DNA from: JAQTNP01 sp964616145 | Lineage (GTDB): Bacteria > Patescibacteriota > Minisyncoccia > Minisyncoccales > PEYH01 | DNA: 64,000 nt | Direction of reading: 5' to 3' | Assembly (NCBI GenBank): GCA_964616145.1 | Contig: CAZTRD010000001.1 | Location: 72,145-136,144 of the forward strand | Shown here: positions 33,269 through 41,241 of the stretch, piece after piece | Layout: each line of letters starts with the position of its first letter | Numbering within the stretch: the stretch's first letter is position 1 | Translations under genes and position numbers: made by a program | The notes under the pieces: model-generated | The model's database searches: none | The model's input: the letters and a program-made list of their open reading frames with translations, nothing else | Told to the model about the DNA's origin: nothing

Positions 33269-34669
33269 ATGAGGCCGGAACAGATTTTTCTTTTTAGTTT
33301 AATTTCTGTATTTCTGGGAATAGTTTGCAGAATATTCATTCCCTTTCCTATTATTCTGGTAATAGGATTTTTGTTTTCTTTGGCCCATTTTTCCGTTAAA
33401 AAAGAAAAATGGATAATTCTCCTTTTCCTTTTACTTGTTTTGGGTTTTGTAAGATGTGGCATGGTTCTTCAAAAAAATATCATATATTCCAACCAAGAAG
33501 TTAAAGTTACAGGGAAAATATTAGAAGATCCGATTGTTTTAGGAACATATGGGAGGGCAAAAATTAAAACAGAATATATTGAAAACAGAAAAATCAAGAA
33601 TGATATTATTGTATACTTTGATAACCCAAAAGATTATTCCAGATATGATTTGGTAGAATTCAAGGGAATCCTGGAAAAACCAAATGATTACTATCAAAAG
33701 CAGGGGATAACGGCAACGATTGAAACAGATGATTTAAAGATAATTAAATCTTCTGTTTTTTCCTTTTTTACAAAACAGAAGAACAGAATGAGAGAGATAA
33801 TAGATGAGAAAATGTCTATTCCTTTCAGTTCAATTCTATCTGCAATGATTTTAGGAGATAATTATAGCTTGCCTCAGGATTTAAAAGAGAGCTTGAATAA
33901 TAGCGGACTGCGTCACATTATTTCCATTTCCGGAACACATATAACAATAATCATGAATCTTTTGATGGGTTTTCTGATATTTTCTGGGATTTCAAGAAAA
34001 AAATCAGGAATTATTACTCTTTTAATAATTTTTCTGTATATTTTCTTCATTGGGTTCTACGCTCCAGCAATCAGAGCAGCCATTATGGGGGCCAGTATAA
34101 TTCTTGCTCAATTATTCGGCCGGCTTCCGGATTCTTTCAGATTTCTTTTGTTTGCCGGAGTATTAATGCTTTTGATAAACCCGTTTTTGTTTTTTGATCC
34201 TGGATTTTGGTTATCATTCACAGCTACTTGCGGAATGATATTCTTTTCCAATTATTTTACAGAAAGGATAAAGAAAATATTAAAGAATAAAGAAATCAGT
34301 CAGATATTAGGGATAACATTTGCTGCGCAAATATTTTCTTTACCTGTTTTGTTGTATTATTTCGGCTCAACCTCCTTTTTAGCTTTTCTTTCCAATTTGT
34401 TAATCTCTCCGATAATTCCTTTTGTTATCTCTTTTGGATTTATTGCCTTAATATTGAGTTTTATATTTTTCCCCTTAGGAACAATATTTTTTGTGATAAT
34501 TCAGATTCTCTTGTCGTATCTTATATTTATCTCTAATATTTTCTCCAAAATATTCTTTTTATCAATAAATTTCTTTCCAAACATATTTATCGTTTTAAGC
34601 ACCTATGTGCTTTTAATGATATGGGCTAGGCATATTAAGGAGGAAGAGAAGATTTCTTTCCTCCCCTGA
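33269..34669 (+). CDS. comEC: ComEC/Rec2-family DNA-uptake channel, without metallo-hydrolase domain
   Basis: ComEC forms the inner-membrane channel for single-stranded DNA during transformation. I start at ATG 33269 (MRPEQIFLFSLISV), one base after the nrdG stop. The 466 aa protein has N-terminal helices, an OB-like soluble domain (VTGKILEDPIVLGTYGRAKIK), then the competence domain: LSAMILGDNYSLPQDLKESLNNSG, RHIISISGTHITII, GFYAPAIRAAIMGASI and FDPGFWLSFTATCGMIFF, followed by several helices. The C-terminal metallo-beta-lactamase domain of long ComEC is absent, as in other Patescibacteria. The gene ends in a GGAGGAA/TTTCCTCC hairpin. Confidence 0.93.
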   Translation: MRPEQIFLFSLISVFLGIVCRIFIPFPIILVIGFLFSLAHFSVKKEKWIILLFLLLVLGFVRCGMVLQKNIIYSNQEVKVTGKILEDPIVLGTYGRAKIKTEYIENRKIKNDIIVYFDNPKDYSRYDLVEFKGILEKPNDYYQKQGITATIETDDLKIIKSSVFSFFTKQKNRMREIIDEKMSIPFSSILSAMILGDNYSLPQDLKESLNNSGLRHIISISGTHITIIMNLLMGFLIFSGISRKKSGIITLLIIFLYIFFIGFYAPAIRAAIMGASIILAQLFGRLPDSFRFLLFAGVLMLLINPFLFFDPGFWLSFTATCGMIFFSNYFTERIKKILKNKEISQILGITFAAQIFSLPVLLYYFGSTSFLAFLSNLLISPIIPFVISFGFIALILSFIFFPLGTIFFVIIQILLSYLIFISNIFSKIFFLSINFFPNIFIVLSTYVLLMIWARHIKEEEKISFLP

Positions 34670-34671
34670 GA

Positions 34672-34700
34672 TTGACGAATACAATATAGTATGCTATGGT
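34672..34700 (+). promoter_or_regulatory. Promoter of the 34732 cassette
   Basis: TTGACG (34672-34677), exactly 17 nt, TATGGT (34695-34700). Confidence 0.7.
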
Positions 34701-34731
34701 ATGGATACATGGGGGAGAGGAGGATGGTATC

Positions 34732-34935
34732 ATGCCCAGAGGACAAGGAAACAAATCCAAGCCGGGCCCCAAGAAGCCGCCCGACAAGCTATTGATCTAC
34801 ATCCCGCAGTCGAAGGTTGCGCGGCAACCTGTCGAGCGGCTGATGAAGATCGGCGCGAAAAAGGATCGGTCCGTCAGCTACCTCGTCGTCGAGGCCATTC
34901 TGCAGTACCTCGACCGTGAGGAGAACAAGTCGTAG
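34732..34935 (+). CDS. 67-aa GC-rich protein, ribbon-helix-helix-like
   Basis: The start ATG at 34732 has a strong SD (GAGGAGG, 34717-34723, 8 nt away), rare in this window. The N-terminus is basic and Pro-rich (MPRGQGNKSKPGPKKPPDK). A strand-like LLIYIPQSKVAR and a helix-turn-helix pair follow (RLMKIGAKKDRSVSYLVVEAILQYLDRE), which fits a CopG/Arc-type ribbon-helix-helix DNA binder. Codon use is GC-rich and unlike its neighbours. A perfect hairpin TAGCTC-GTGA-GAGCTA starts at the stop codon. It is monocistronic apart from a 6-codon ORF. Fold assignment is by eye. Confidence 0.7.
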   Translation: MPRGQGNKSKPGPKKPPDKLLIYIPQSKVARQPVERLMKIGAKKDRSVSYLVVEAILQYLDREENKS

Positions 34936-34967
34936 CTCGTGAGAGCTACAAGAAAGGAGGTGGTCTC

Positions 34968-34988
34968 ATGAAGACGGGGCCGCCGTAA
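34968..34988 (+). CDS. Six-codon minigene MKTGPP with a strong SD
   Basis: AAAGGAGGTG (34953-34962) precedes ATG AAG ACG GGG CCG CCG TAA with 5-nt spacing. The frame ends in Pro-Pro before the stop, a classic ribosome-stalling context. It may be a regulatory minigene or just an SD-like element. Translation is unproven. Confidence 0.35.
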   Translation: MKTGPP

Positions 34989-35019
34989 CAAGCTGTACAT
35001 TGGAGAGATCAGGCTCTCC

Positions 35020-35065
35020 GGGGGACCGGTGCCCGCATGCACTTCAGGTCCCCCTCATCTTTTTT
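35020..35065 (+). terminator. Terminator of the 34672 cassette
   Basis: GGGGGACC (35020-35027) pairs with GGTCCCCC (35047-35054) and is followed by TCATCTTTTTT. A smaller hairpin GGAGAG/CTCTCC lies just upstream. Confidence 0.85.
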
Positions 35066-35109
35066 AAATCAAGAAACTCTGATAGAATTCAATATATTAA
35101 ACAATAACA

Positions 35110-35487
35110 ATGGAATCATTGTTTTCTTTTTCTAAATTAAGGCAAAGTATTAGAATTGCCCTTTTTGGGATCAAAAAGGCCTTTAAAAAAGAGCAGACAT
35201 TTAGATTTGAAGCAATATATGGAATAGTTACCATTATTCTTGCTTTTATCTTTTCTTTGAATGCAATAGAATTTTCTATTGTCATGGCTTGTATAGGAAT
35301 GACTTTGGGTTTCGAATTATTGAATTCCCAGGTTGAAAAGGTTGTAGATGTAGTAAAACCGGAATTTAGTTCTCAAATTAGGACAATAAAAGATTTATCC
35401 GCTGGGGCGGTTTTAATAGTTGTGGTTGCTTCAATATTTGTCGGGATTTTAATATTTCTTCCGCACTTCCTAGATTTCTTAAAGTAA
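35110..35487 (+). CDS. dgkA: Diacylglycerol/undecaprenol kinase (DgkA family)
   Basis: The 125 aa protein has an amphipathic N-terminal part (FSFSKLRQSIRIALFGIKKAFKKEQTFRFE) and three membrane helices. The catalytic signature reads GFELLNSQVEKVVDVVKPEF...IKDLSAGAVL, with the key Glu/Asn and the D-x-SAGAVL turn. In Gram-positive-like bacteria this family phosphorylates undecaprenol for cell-wall recycling. That role is inferred here. The final helix (AVLIVVVASIFVGILIFLPHFL) is normal. It follows the terminator of the GC-rich cassette. Confidence 0.9.
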   Translation: MESLFSFSKLRQSIRIALFGIKKAFKKEQTFRFEAIYGIVTIILAFIFSLNAIEFSIVMACIGMTLGFELLNSQVEKVVDVVKPEFSSQIRTIKDLSAGAVLIVVVASIFVGILIFLPHFLDFLK

Positions 35488-35517
35488 TTATGATAATATC
35501 ATTGCTAACCATATATT

Positions 35518-36081
35518 ATGCAAGATCAAGATGATAGACAATTGATAATCAGCTATCTTCAAGGAAATGAACAATCCTTGGAGATTCTAATTGCAAAATA
35601 TCTAAAGATTATCTATGGATTTATATATGGGTATGTAAACGATCAGGCCATAGCCCAAGATATTACCCAAGAAACATTTATCAAGGTTTGGAAAAATATT
35701 CAGAAATTTGATAAAGAAAAAAAATTCAAGTCCTGGATTTTTGCCATTGCTAAAAATACAGCCCTAGATTATCTTAAAAGGAAAAATGCTATTCCATTTT
35801 CCGTTTTTGAAAACGAAGAAGGAAAAAATGCTTTTCTGGAGAGTTTGGCAGACAATTCCTTGCTACAGAACAAAATGGCTGAACGACTTGATACTAAAGA
35901 TGTTATCGCTTTAGCAATGAAGAGATTGTCTTTTAAATACCGCAGAGTTCTATCCCTATACTACAATAAACATTTTAACTTCAGAGAAATATCTGAAATA
36001 CTAGGCGAGTCGTTAAATACGATTAAAAGCCGTCATAGAAGAGGATTAGTAATGTTAAAAGATATCATCTCAGAACAATAA
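35518..36081 (+). CDS. ECF-type RNA polymerase sigma factor
   Basis: The 187 aa protein has the sigma-70 region 2 signature (YGFIYGYVNDQAIAQDITQETFIKVWKNI ~ residues 32-61; region 2.4 near KKFKSWIFAIAKNTALDYLKRK). Region 4 is a helix-turn-helix (LSLYYNKHFNFREISEILGESLNTIKSRHRRGL). There is no region 1 or 3, as expected for ECF factors. It is followed by a small membrane-protein gene whose start codon is buried in an inverted repeat, and then a MacAB-like export operon. Control of that operon is likely. Confidence 0.92.
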   Translation: MQDQDDRQLIISYLQGNEQSLEILIAKYLKIIYGFIYGYVNDQAIAQDITQETFIKVWKNIQKFDKEKKFKSWIFAIAKNTALDYLKRKNAIPFSVFENEEGKNAFLESLADNSLLQNKMAERLDTKDVIALAMKRLSFKYRRVLSLYYNKHFNFREISEILGESLNTIKSRHRRGLVMLKDIISEQ

Positions 36082-36142
36082 TGCACCAAAAAATAGGTCT
36101 TAATCGTAATGATTATATAGACCTATGGAAAAAACTGGTGCA
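36082..36142 (+). promoter_or_regulatory. Two-part inverted repeat burying the start codon of the 36125 gene
   Basis: TGCACCA (36082-36088) and ATAGGTCT (36093-36100) are matched by AGACCTAT (36119-36126) and TGGTGCA (36136-36142). The 36125 ATG lies at the end of the inner arm. It may be an RNA hairpin limiting translation, or an operator or terminator-like dyad between the sigma gene and its neighbour. Confidence 0.6.
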
Positions 36143-36562
36143 AATAAATCTGTTCAGAATCAATCAACAGAACCACCCGTTGGTCTTTTTGATAGGATAA
36201 TCATAGCTATCAAAAAGGAACAAGAATCCGAGCATACAAAAAAGACCCTTATTATTTTTTTGGCCCTTTTGGTTATTTCTTGTTTTGCTGCGCCATTTTC
36301 TTCATTGATGTTTTTCAACCAAGTAAAGAATTCAGGAATAGTGAGTTTTCTTTCTATGATCCCGACAGATTTTTTCTTGGTTCTATCTTCTTGGAGAGAG
36401 TTCGGATCAGCCCTATTAGAATCTGTTCCGATTGTCGGAATAGCCATATTTACATTGAATATTATTTTAACGCTTTTCGCGATAAGACTGTTTTTGCACA
36501 AAAAACAATTCCTTTTGAAATATTTGATACATAGCTTGATCAATAAAAAATTAATAGTATAA
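36125..36562 (+). CDS. Two-helix membrane protein after an ECF sigma gene, candidate anti-sigma
   Basis: The 145 aa protein has a soluble N-terminus (~1-38, containing PVGLFDRIIIAIKKEQESEHTK) and hydrophobic segments at about residues 40-65, 75-85 and 105-128. It lies 44 nt after the sigma gene. A small anchored protein in that place is often an anti-sigma factor, but no zinc HxxxCxxC motif is present, so this is inference only. Confidence 0.5.
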   Translation: MEKTGANKSVQNQSTEPPVGLFDRIIIAIKKEQESEHTKKTLIIFLALLVISCFAAPFSSLMFFNQVKNSGIVSFLSMIPTDFFLVLSSWREFGSALLESVPIVGIAIFTLNIILTLFAIRLFLHKKQFLLKYLIHSLINKKLIV

Positions 36563-36566
36563 AAAT

Positions 36567-37082
36567 ATGGAAGAAGAAACAAAAAAGGAAATGACAACCA
36601 TCAAAATTAAAATCGATACTTTGAAATGGATTATCATCGGGCTTTTGATTTTCGTAATAATTCTTTTGATCCTCGGGGTTGGGATAAAGATTGGTTCGGA
36701 AAAAGCTAAATTTTCCTGCCGTTGGGCAGAAAACTACCAAATTAATTTTGGAGGTCCCAAAACAGGATTTATCGGTAATTGGAGAGGATTGCCAGGAGAT
36801 ACTTTTATCGAAGGGCACGGGTCTGTTGGAGAAATCATCAAGATTAACGGAAATGATTTTGTCATCAAAGACAGGGGCAATACTGAAAAAGTAATCTTGA
36901 TAAAAGAAGATACAACCATTAATCGTTTAAGAGAAACAATTAAATTAAGCGATTTAAAGGTGGGAGAATTCGTAACAGTAATCGGAAACCCCAATGATTC
37001 AGGCCAGATTGAAGCAAAACTGATCAGAGCTATCTCTGTCCCAGAAGTTCTTCCATTAAAAAATATTAGGCAAAACATATGA
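36567..37082 (+). CDS. Membrane-anchored DUF5666-like protein
   Basis: The 171 aa protein has one anchor at about residues 17-39 and an outside domain with GEIIKINGNDFVIKDRGNTE, VILIKEDTTI and LKVGEFVTVIGNPNDSGQIEAKLI. This is the small beta-barrel pattern of DUF5666 (metal/OB-like) domains. A second copy of this domain type occurs at 40710, so the pair brackets the export genes. The stop overlaps the next start by 4 nt. Its role with the exporter is inferred. Confidence 0.7.
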   Translation: MEEETKKEMTTIKIKIDTLKWIIIGLLIFVIILLILGVGIKIGSEKAKFSCRWAENYQINFGGPKTGFIGNWRGLPGDTFIEGHGSVGEIIKINGNDFVIKDRGNTEKVILIKEDTTINRLRETIKLSDLKVGEFVTVIGNPNDSGQIEAKLIRAISVPEVLPLKNIRQNI

Positions 37083-38758
37083 TTAAAAATATATTCAAGA
37101 AAATTATCAAGCATAAGCTTATCGCAGGAACAATAATAGTTGCAATCGGATTAATAGTGTTTTGGGGAGTTAAGGTTTTATCCGGAAAAGCTGTTACTAC
37201 CAGCTACATCACGGCGACAGTTGAAAAGGGGACTGTTATCTCTTCTGTATCTGGGACCGGCCAGGTTGAATCTTTAAATCAGACAGATATTAAATCAGAA
37301 GTTTCTGGAGAGATAATTTACCTTGGAATTTCCAATGGGCAATCGGTTGGAAAAGGTGCATTGGTAGTAAAGGTTGACGATAGTGATGCTCGAGATACCA
37401 TTGAAGCTGCTCAAGATATCCTAGAAGAAGAACTTTTTACTCTTGAAAAGATGGAGGGCCTGACTACTAGTAGCGGTTCATTGAGGGGGGACAAAGAAAA
37501 AGCCATGAACAATCTAGATAAAGCATATGAAGACGGATTCAATACGGTATCAAATGCTTTTCTTCAGTTACCAGCGATCATTACTGGTTTGTATGATATT
37601 ATCTATTCCAAAACATTCAGCGTCTATCAAGATAATGTTGATTACTATGGAGATATAGTCGAATCATATGGAGCTCAATATGATGTCTACAGAACAGATG
37701 CTTTCAATGAATATAAAGAGGCCAAGGCATTATATGATATAAACTTCCAGGACTATAAAGCTGTTAGCAGATCCTCGGATGATGAAGACATAGAAGCATT
37801 GATAGAGGAAACATATGAAACGGCCAGAGATATTTCAGATGCCATTAAAAACACCATTAATTTAATAACTATTTATCAGGAAAAATTAAAGGAAAATGGA
37901 TTAACCCCTGTTTCTGGCTCTACTACTCATTTATCAAGTCTGAATACTTATACCAGTAATGCTAATAACCATGTTTCCAGTTTACTGTCTTCAAAAAATA
38001 GCATCCAATCATACAAAGAAGCAGTGATTGAAGTAGATTTTGATTTAGAAGACCAGAAAGAAAAAGTGGAAGAAGCAAGACAAGATCTATCTGATGCACA
38101 AGATGACTTGTCTGAGTATAATATTTACGCCCCATTTTCTGGAACTATTTCCAGTATATCAGCAGAAAAAGGAGATTCTATTAATTCAGGATCAACTATG
38201 GCTACGATCATTACTCATAACAAAGTAGCGGCCATTTCTTTAAATGAAGTAGACGCTGCTGATGTTAAAGTTGGCCAAAAAGCTGTCCTTACTTTTGATG
38301 CCATAGATGATTTAAGTATTACTGGTCAGGTGTTAGAAATTGATTCTGTAGGAACAGTTTCTCAAGGAGTTGTCAGCTATAGCGCCACTATTAGTTTTGA
38401 TACCGATAACGAGAGCGTAAAGCCGGGCATGACAGTATCGGCAACGATCATTCTGGAAGTTAAGCAGAATGTACTATTAGTATCCAACTCAGCTATTAAA
38501 AGTAACGACGATATCTCATATGTGGAAATTATGGATGCTAGCTCTACTACTTTTAAACAACAGCAGGTGGAAATCGGATTATCTGATGATGATAATACGG
38601 AAATTGTGAGCGGTTTAAATGAGGGAGATATTGTTATTACAAAAACAACTAGTTCAAGCAAAACGAACAGCAACTCTTCGTCAGGGAATACCATTTTTTC
38701 CAACGGAGAAGGGCCTAGTGGAGTAATGCCAGGAGGAGCAACCATGATAATACGATAA
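37079..38758 (+). CDS. MacA/HlyD-like periplasmic-adaptor-type protein
   Basis: The 559 aa protein has one N-terminal membrane helix (~14-34). A biotinyl-lipoyl-like half follows (GTVISSVSGTGQVESLNQTDIKSEVSGEII), then a very long helical hairpin (~100-345), the second lipoyl half (YNIYAPFSGTISSISAEKGDSINSG) and beta-barrel domains (KVGQKAVLTFDAI). This matches membrane-fusion proteins such as MacA. In a bacterium with no visible outer membrane the adaptor probably works in the cell wall. The long, Asp/Tyr-rich hairpin is unusual for MacA. The C-terminus is Ser-rich. ABC genes follow directly. Confidence 0.87.
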   Translation: MIKNIFKKIIKHKLIAGTIIVAIGLIVFWGVKVLSGKAVTTSYITATVEKGTVISSVSGTGQVESLNQTDIKSEVSGEIIYLGISNGQSVGKGALVVKVDDSDARDTIEAAQDILEEELFTLEKMEGLTTSSGSLRGDKEKAMNNLDKAYEDGFNTVSNAFLQLPAIITGLYDIIYSKTFSVYQDNVDYYGDIVESYGAQYDVYRTDAFNEYKEAKALYDINFQDYKAVSRSSDDEDIEALIEETYETARDISDAIKNTINLITIYQEKLKENGLTPVSGSTTHLSSLNTYTSNANNHVSSLLSSKNSIQSYKEAVIEVDFDLEDQKEKVEEARQDLSDAQDDLSEYNIYAPFSGTISSISAEKGDSINSGSTMATIITHNKVAAISLNEVDAADVKVGQKAVLTFDAIDDLSITGQVLEIDSVGTVSQGVVSYSATISFDTDNESVKPGMTVSATIILEVKQNVLLVSNSAIKSNDDISYVEIMDASSTTFKQQQVEIGLSDDDNTEIVSGLNEGDIVITKTTSSSKTNSNSSSGNTIFSNGEGPSGVMPGGATMIIR

Positions 38759-38763
38759 ATACT

Positions 38764-39474
38764 ATGATTGAATGTAGGGATATAACAAAAATATATGGAA
38801 ATGGAGAGATGAAAACAATAGCTCTTAGGGGCGTTTCTTTTAAGATAAATGATGGAGATTTCGTAGCAATCATGGGTCCATCCGGATCTGGCAAATCAAC
38901 CCTGATGCATATTTTGGGAGCTCTTGATAGCCCAACCAAAGGAAAATATTACATTGATGATAAAGATGTTTCAGAATTATCTGATGATGAATTAGCAGAT
39001 ATAAGGAGAAACAAAATTGGTTTTGTTTTCCAATCGTTTAATCTTTTGCCAAGAACCACCGTGTTAAGAAATGTTATTCTTCCATTAATGTATGCGGGCA
39101 TTTCTCAGGAGAAAAGAGAACAACAAGCCAAAGCCTCTCTTAAAAACGCCGGATTAGAAGAAGAACATTTTTCTCATCTTTCCAATCAACTGTCAGGAGG
39201 ACAGATGCAAAGAGTGGCGATAGCCAGGGCTCTAGTGAACAGCCCATCATTGATTTTAGCAGATGAGCCGACAGGGAATCTTGATACTAAGACAGGAGAA
39301 ATAGTATTAGACACATTTCAGTTATTAAATAGAGAGAAAAAATGCACTATAGTTTTAATTACTCATGAAAGATATGTTGCAGAGCATGCTGACAGAATCA
39401 TTACCATTCGCGACGGGTCTATTATTTCAGACGAAAGGGTTCCGCAAAAAAGAGTTATCAATGATAAAACATGA
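38764..39474 (+). CDS. ABC transporter ATP-binding protein (MacB/LolD type)
   Basis: The 236 aa protein has Walker A GPSGSGKSTLMHI (about residues 39-51), a Q-loop FVFQSFNLLPRTT, the signature LSGGQMQRVAIARAL and Walker B SLILADEPTGNLDT. The H-loop His lies in LITHERYVAEHAD. The sequence type (LRGVSF, DKDVSELSDDELADIRR) is that of MacB/LolD/FtsE-like ATPases serving mechanotransmission exporters. It lies between the adaptor (5 nt) and the permease (4-nt overlap). Confidence 0.94.
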   Translation: MIECRDITKIYGNGEMKTIALRGVSFKINDGDFVAIMGPSGSGKSTLMHILGALDSPTKGKYYIDDKDVSELSDDELADIRRNKIGFVFQSFNLLPRTTVLRNVILPLMYAGISQEKREQQAKASLKNAGLEEEHFSHLSNQLSGGQMQRVAIARALVNSPSLILADEPTGNLDTKTGEIVLDTFQLLNREKKCTIVLITHERYVAEHADRIITIRDGSIISDERVPQKRVINDKT

Positions 39475-40694
39475 AAATATATGATTTAATACAAGAAACC
39501 TGTTCAGCTCTCTTGAGAAATAAGGCCAGATCAGGATTAACGATTCTTGGCATTGTGATTGGGATTGGTTCAGTTATTGCCATGATATCTATAGGCCAAG
39601 GAGCTCAAAGTTCAATTCAATCAAATATTGAATCAATGGGATCTAATTTGCTTTTGGTGTACCCTGGAACTCAAAGATCCCTAGGGACACAAGTCAGATC
39701 AAGCTTTGGCTCTGCTAAATCACTCACGATGGAAGATGTAGAAGCTATTGCTCAACAAACTAACTATATTTCATATGTTGCACCTGACCAATCAGGGAGA
39801 TACCAGGTAACGGCTAAGGGAACAAATACCAACACACAGGTTATGGGAGTAACATTCGCCTATTCAACCGTTAGAAATGTGGAAGTGGCTGAAGGCGATT
39901 TCATTTCTGATCAAAATGTAAACAACATATCTAAAGTTGCTGTTTTGGGGCCAAGCGTTGTAGAAGATCTTTTTGGAGAAGACGCCAATGCAGTAGGACA
40001 GACAATCAGGATTAACAAAATCACATTTAAAGTTATTGGAGTGACTGAAGAAAAGGGAAGTTCTGGTATGAGCAACCAAGACGATATGATATATATTCCA
40101 TTAACTACGAATCAAAAATTTCTATCTGGCAACGAATATTTAAGTACAATCAGTATCCAAGTCTCTGATCAGAACTTAATGACTATGGCTCAAGAGGAAG
40201 TTACAAGTCTTCTTTTGGATCAACACAACATTTCCGATTCTACTTTAGCCGATTTTAGGATCATGAATCAAAGTGATTTAGTTGAGAGCGCTTCTTCCAT
40301 CGCTGACACCTTAACAATACTATTGGGGTCTATTGCCGGAATTTCTTTGATTGTCGGAGGCATTGGGATAATGAACATGATGTTGACTACAGTTACAGAA
40401 AGAACCAGAGAGATTGGATTAAGGAAAGCAGTTGGGGCTAAAAGAAAAGACATCAATCTTCAATTCTTGGCTGAAGCAACCATGCTTACTCTGATAGGGG
40501 GTATATGCGGGATAATCTTAGGTTGGGGGATAGCCGCAATTCTTACAAAACTTGATGTTACAACAACAAAAGTCTCTATGGGATCAGTTTTTCTATCCTT
40601 TGGGGTTTCTGCGGCAATAGGGATAATATTCGGATATTATCCGGCCAGAAGAGCATCAAGGCTTAATCCGATAGAAGCATTAAGGTACGAATAA
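39471..40694 (+). CDS. MacB-like ABC permease (FtsX fold)
   Basis: The 407 aa protein has an N-terminal helix (ARSGLTILGIVIGIGSVIAM), a MacB-type periplasmic core domain (~45-270, LLLVYPGTQRS..., VAVLGPSVVEDLF...) and three C-terminal helices with the FtsX signature (GGIGIMNMMLTTVTERTREIGLRKAVGAKRKDI). It ends NPIEALRYE. With the ATPase and adaptor it forms a tripartite-like exporter for peptides, lipids or antimicrobials. The substrate cannot be told from sequence. Confidence 0.93.
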   Translation: MKIYDLIQETCSALLRNKARSGLTILGIVIGIGSVIAMISIGQGAQSSIQSNIESMGSNLLLVYPGTQRSLGTQVRSSFGSAKSLTMEDVEAIAQQTNYISYVAPDQSGRYQVTAKGTNTNTQVMGVTFAYSTVRNVEVAEGDFISDQNVNNISKVAVLGPSVVEDLFGEDANAVGQTIRINKITFKVIGVTEEKGSSGMSNQDDMIYIPLTTNQKFLSGNEYLSTISIQVSDQNLMTMAQEEVTSLLLDQHNISDSTLADFRIMNQSDLVESASSIADTLTILLGSIAGISLIVGGIGIMNMMLTTVTERTREIGLRKAVGAKRKDINLQFLAEATMLTLIGGICGIILGWGIAAILTKLDVTTTKVSMGSVFLSFGVSAAIGIIFGYYPARRASRLNPIEALRYE

Positions 40695-40709
40695 TTAAAA
40701 TGTAAAAAT

Positions 40710-41123
40710 ATGAATAAAACTTTACTTATCGTTATACTTTCTGCAGCGGTTCTGATTATTGGTGCGTTTTTTGGAGGAATGGTGTATGGCAAGAATCAGA
40801 TAAGATCAAGATCCCTTGGAAATATATTTGATATAAAGCCGGGAGGATTTGGTACCAGTACAACCGAAAGGATGAATAACAGAAATGGCGCAGGGATGAC
40901 AATGGGAGAAATAATTTCTAAGGATTCGGAAAGTATCACTATTAAGACTCAAGATGGAGGATCTAAGATAATACTTTTTTCTGATTTAACTCAGATAGCA
41001 AAATCTACTAGCGGGAGTATAGATGACTTGGAAATTGGGAAAACAATTGGAGTTAGCGGAACTTCCAATACTGATGGAAGTATTACGGCTAAAAATATCA
41101 GCTTACAAAATCAGATAAAATAA
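40710..41123 (+). CDS. Membrane-anchored DUF5666-like protein, second copy
   Basis: The 137 aa protein has an anchor at about residues 5-25 (LLIVILSAAVLIIGAFFGGMVYG). After a Gly/Asn/Arg-rich linker there is a small beta domain: GEIISKDSESITIKTQDGG, KIILFSDLTQIAKSTSG and LEIGKTIGVSGTSNTDGSITAKNI. This mirrors the domain in the 36567 protein. It closes the sigma-to-exporter operon and is followed by a terminator. Confidence 0.72.
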   Translation: MNKTLLIVILSAAVLIIGAFFGGMVYGKNQIRSRSLGNIFDIKPGGFGTSTTERMNNRNGAGMTMGEIISKDSESITIKTQDGGSKIILFSDLTQIAKSTSGSIDDLEIGKTIGVSGTSNTDGSITAKNISLQNQIK

Positions 41124-41145
41124 AGATTGGTTGGATTGGATTAAA

Positions 41146-41171
41146 CCGCCTTTTTATGAAGGCGGATTTTT
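41146..41171 (+). terminator. Terminator of the export operon
   Basis: CCGCC (41146-41150) pairs with GGCGG (41161-41165) and is followed by ATTTTTCC. Confidence 0.8.
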
Positions 41172-41241
41172 CCACCAAGCCCTCTTCTCAAAAACTATCA
41201 AACTGGTAAAATGTCTTATTTAGAGAATTAATTTTAAAAAT

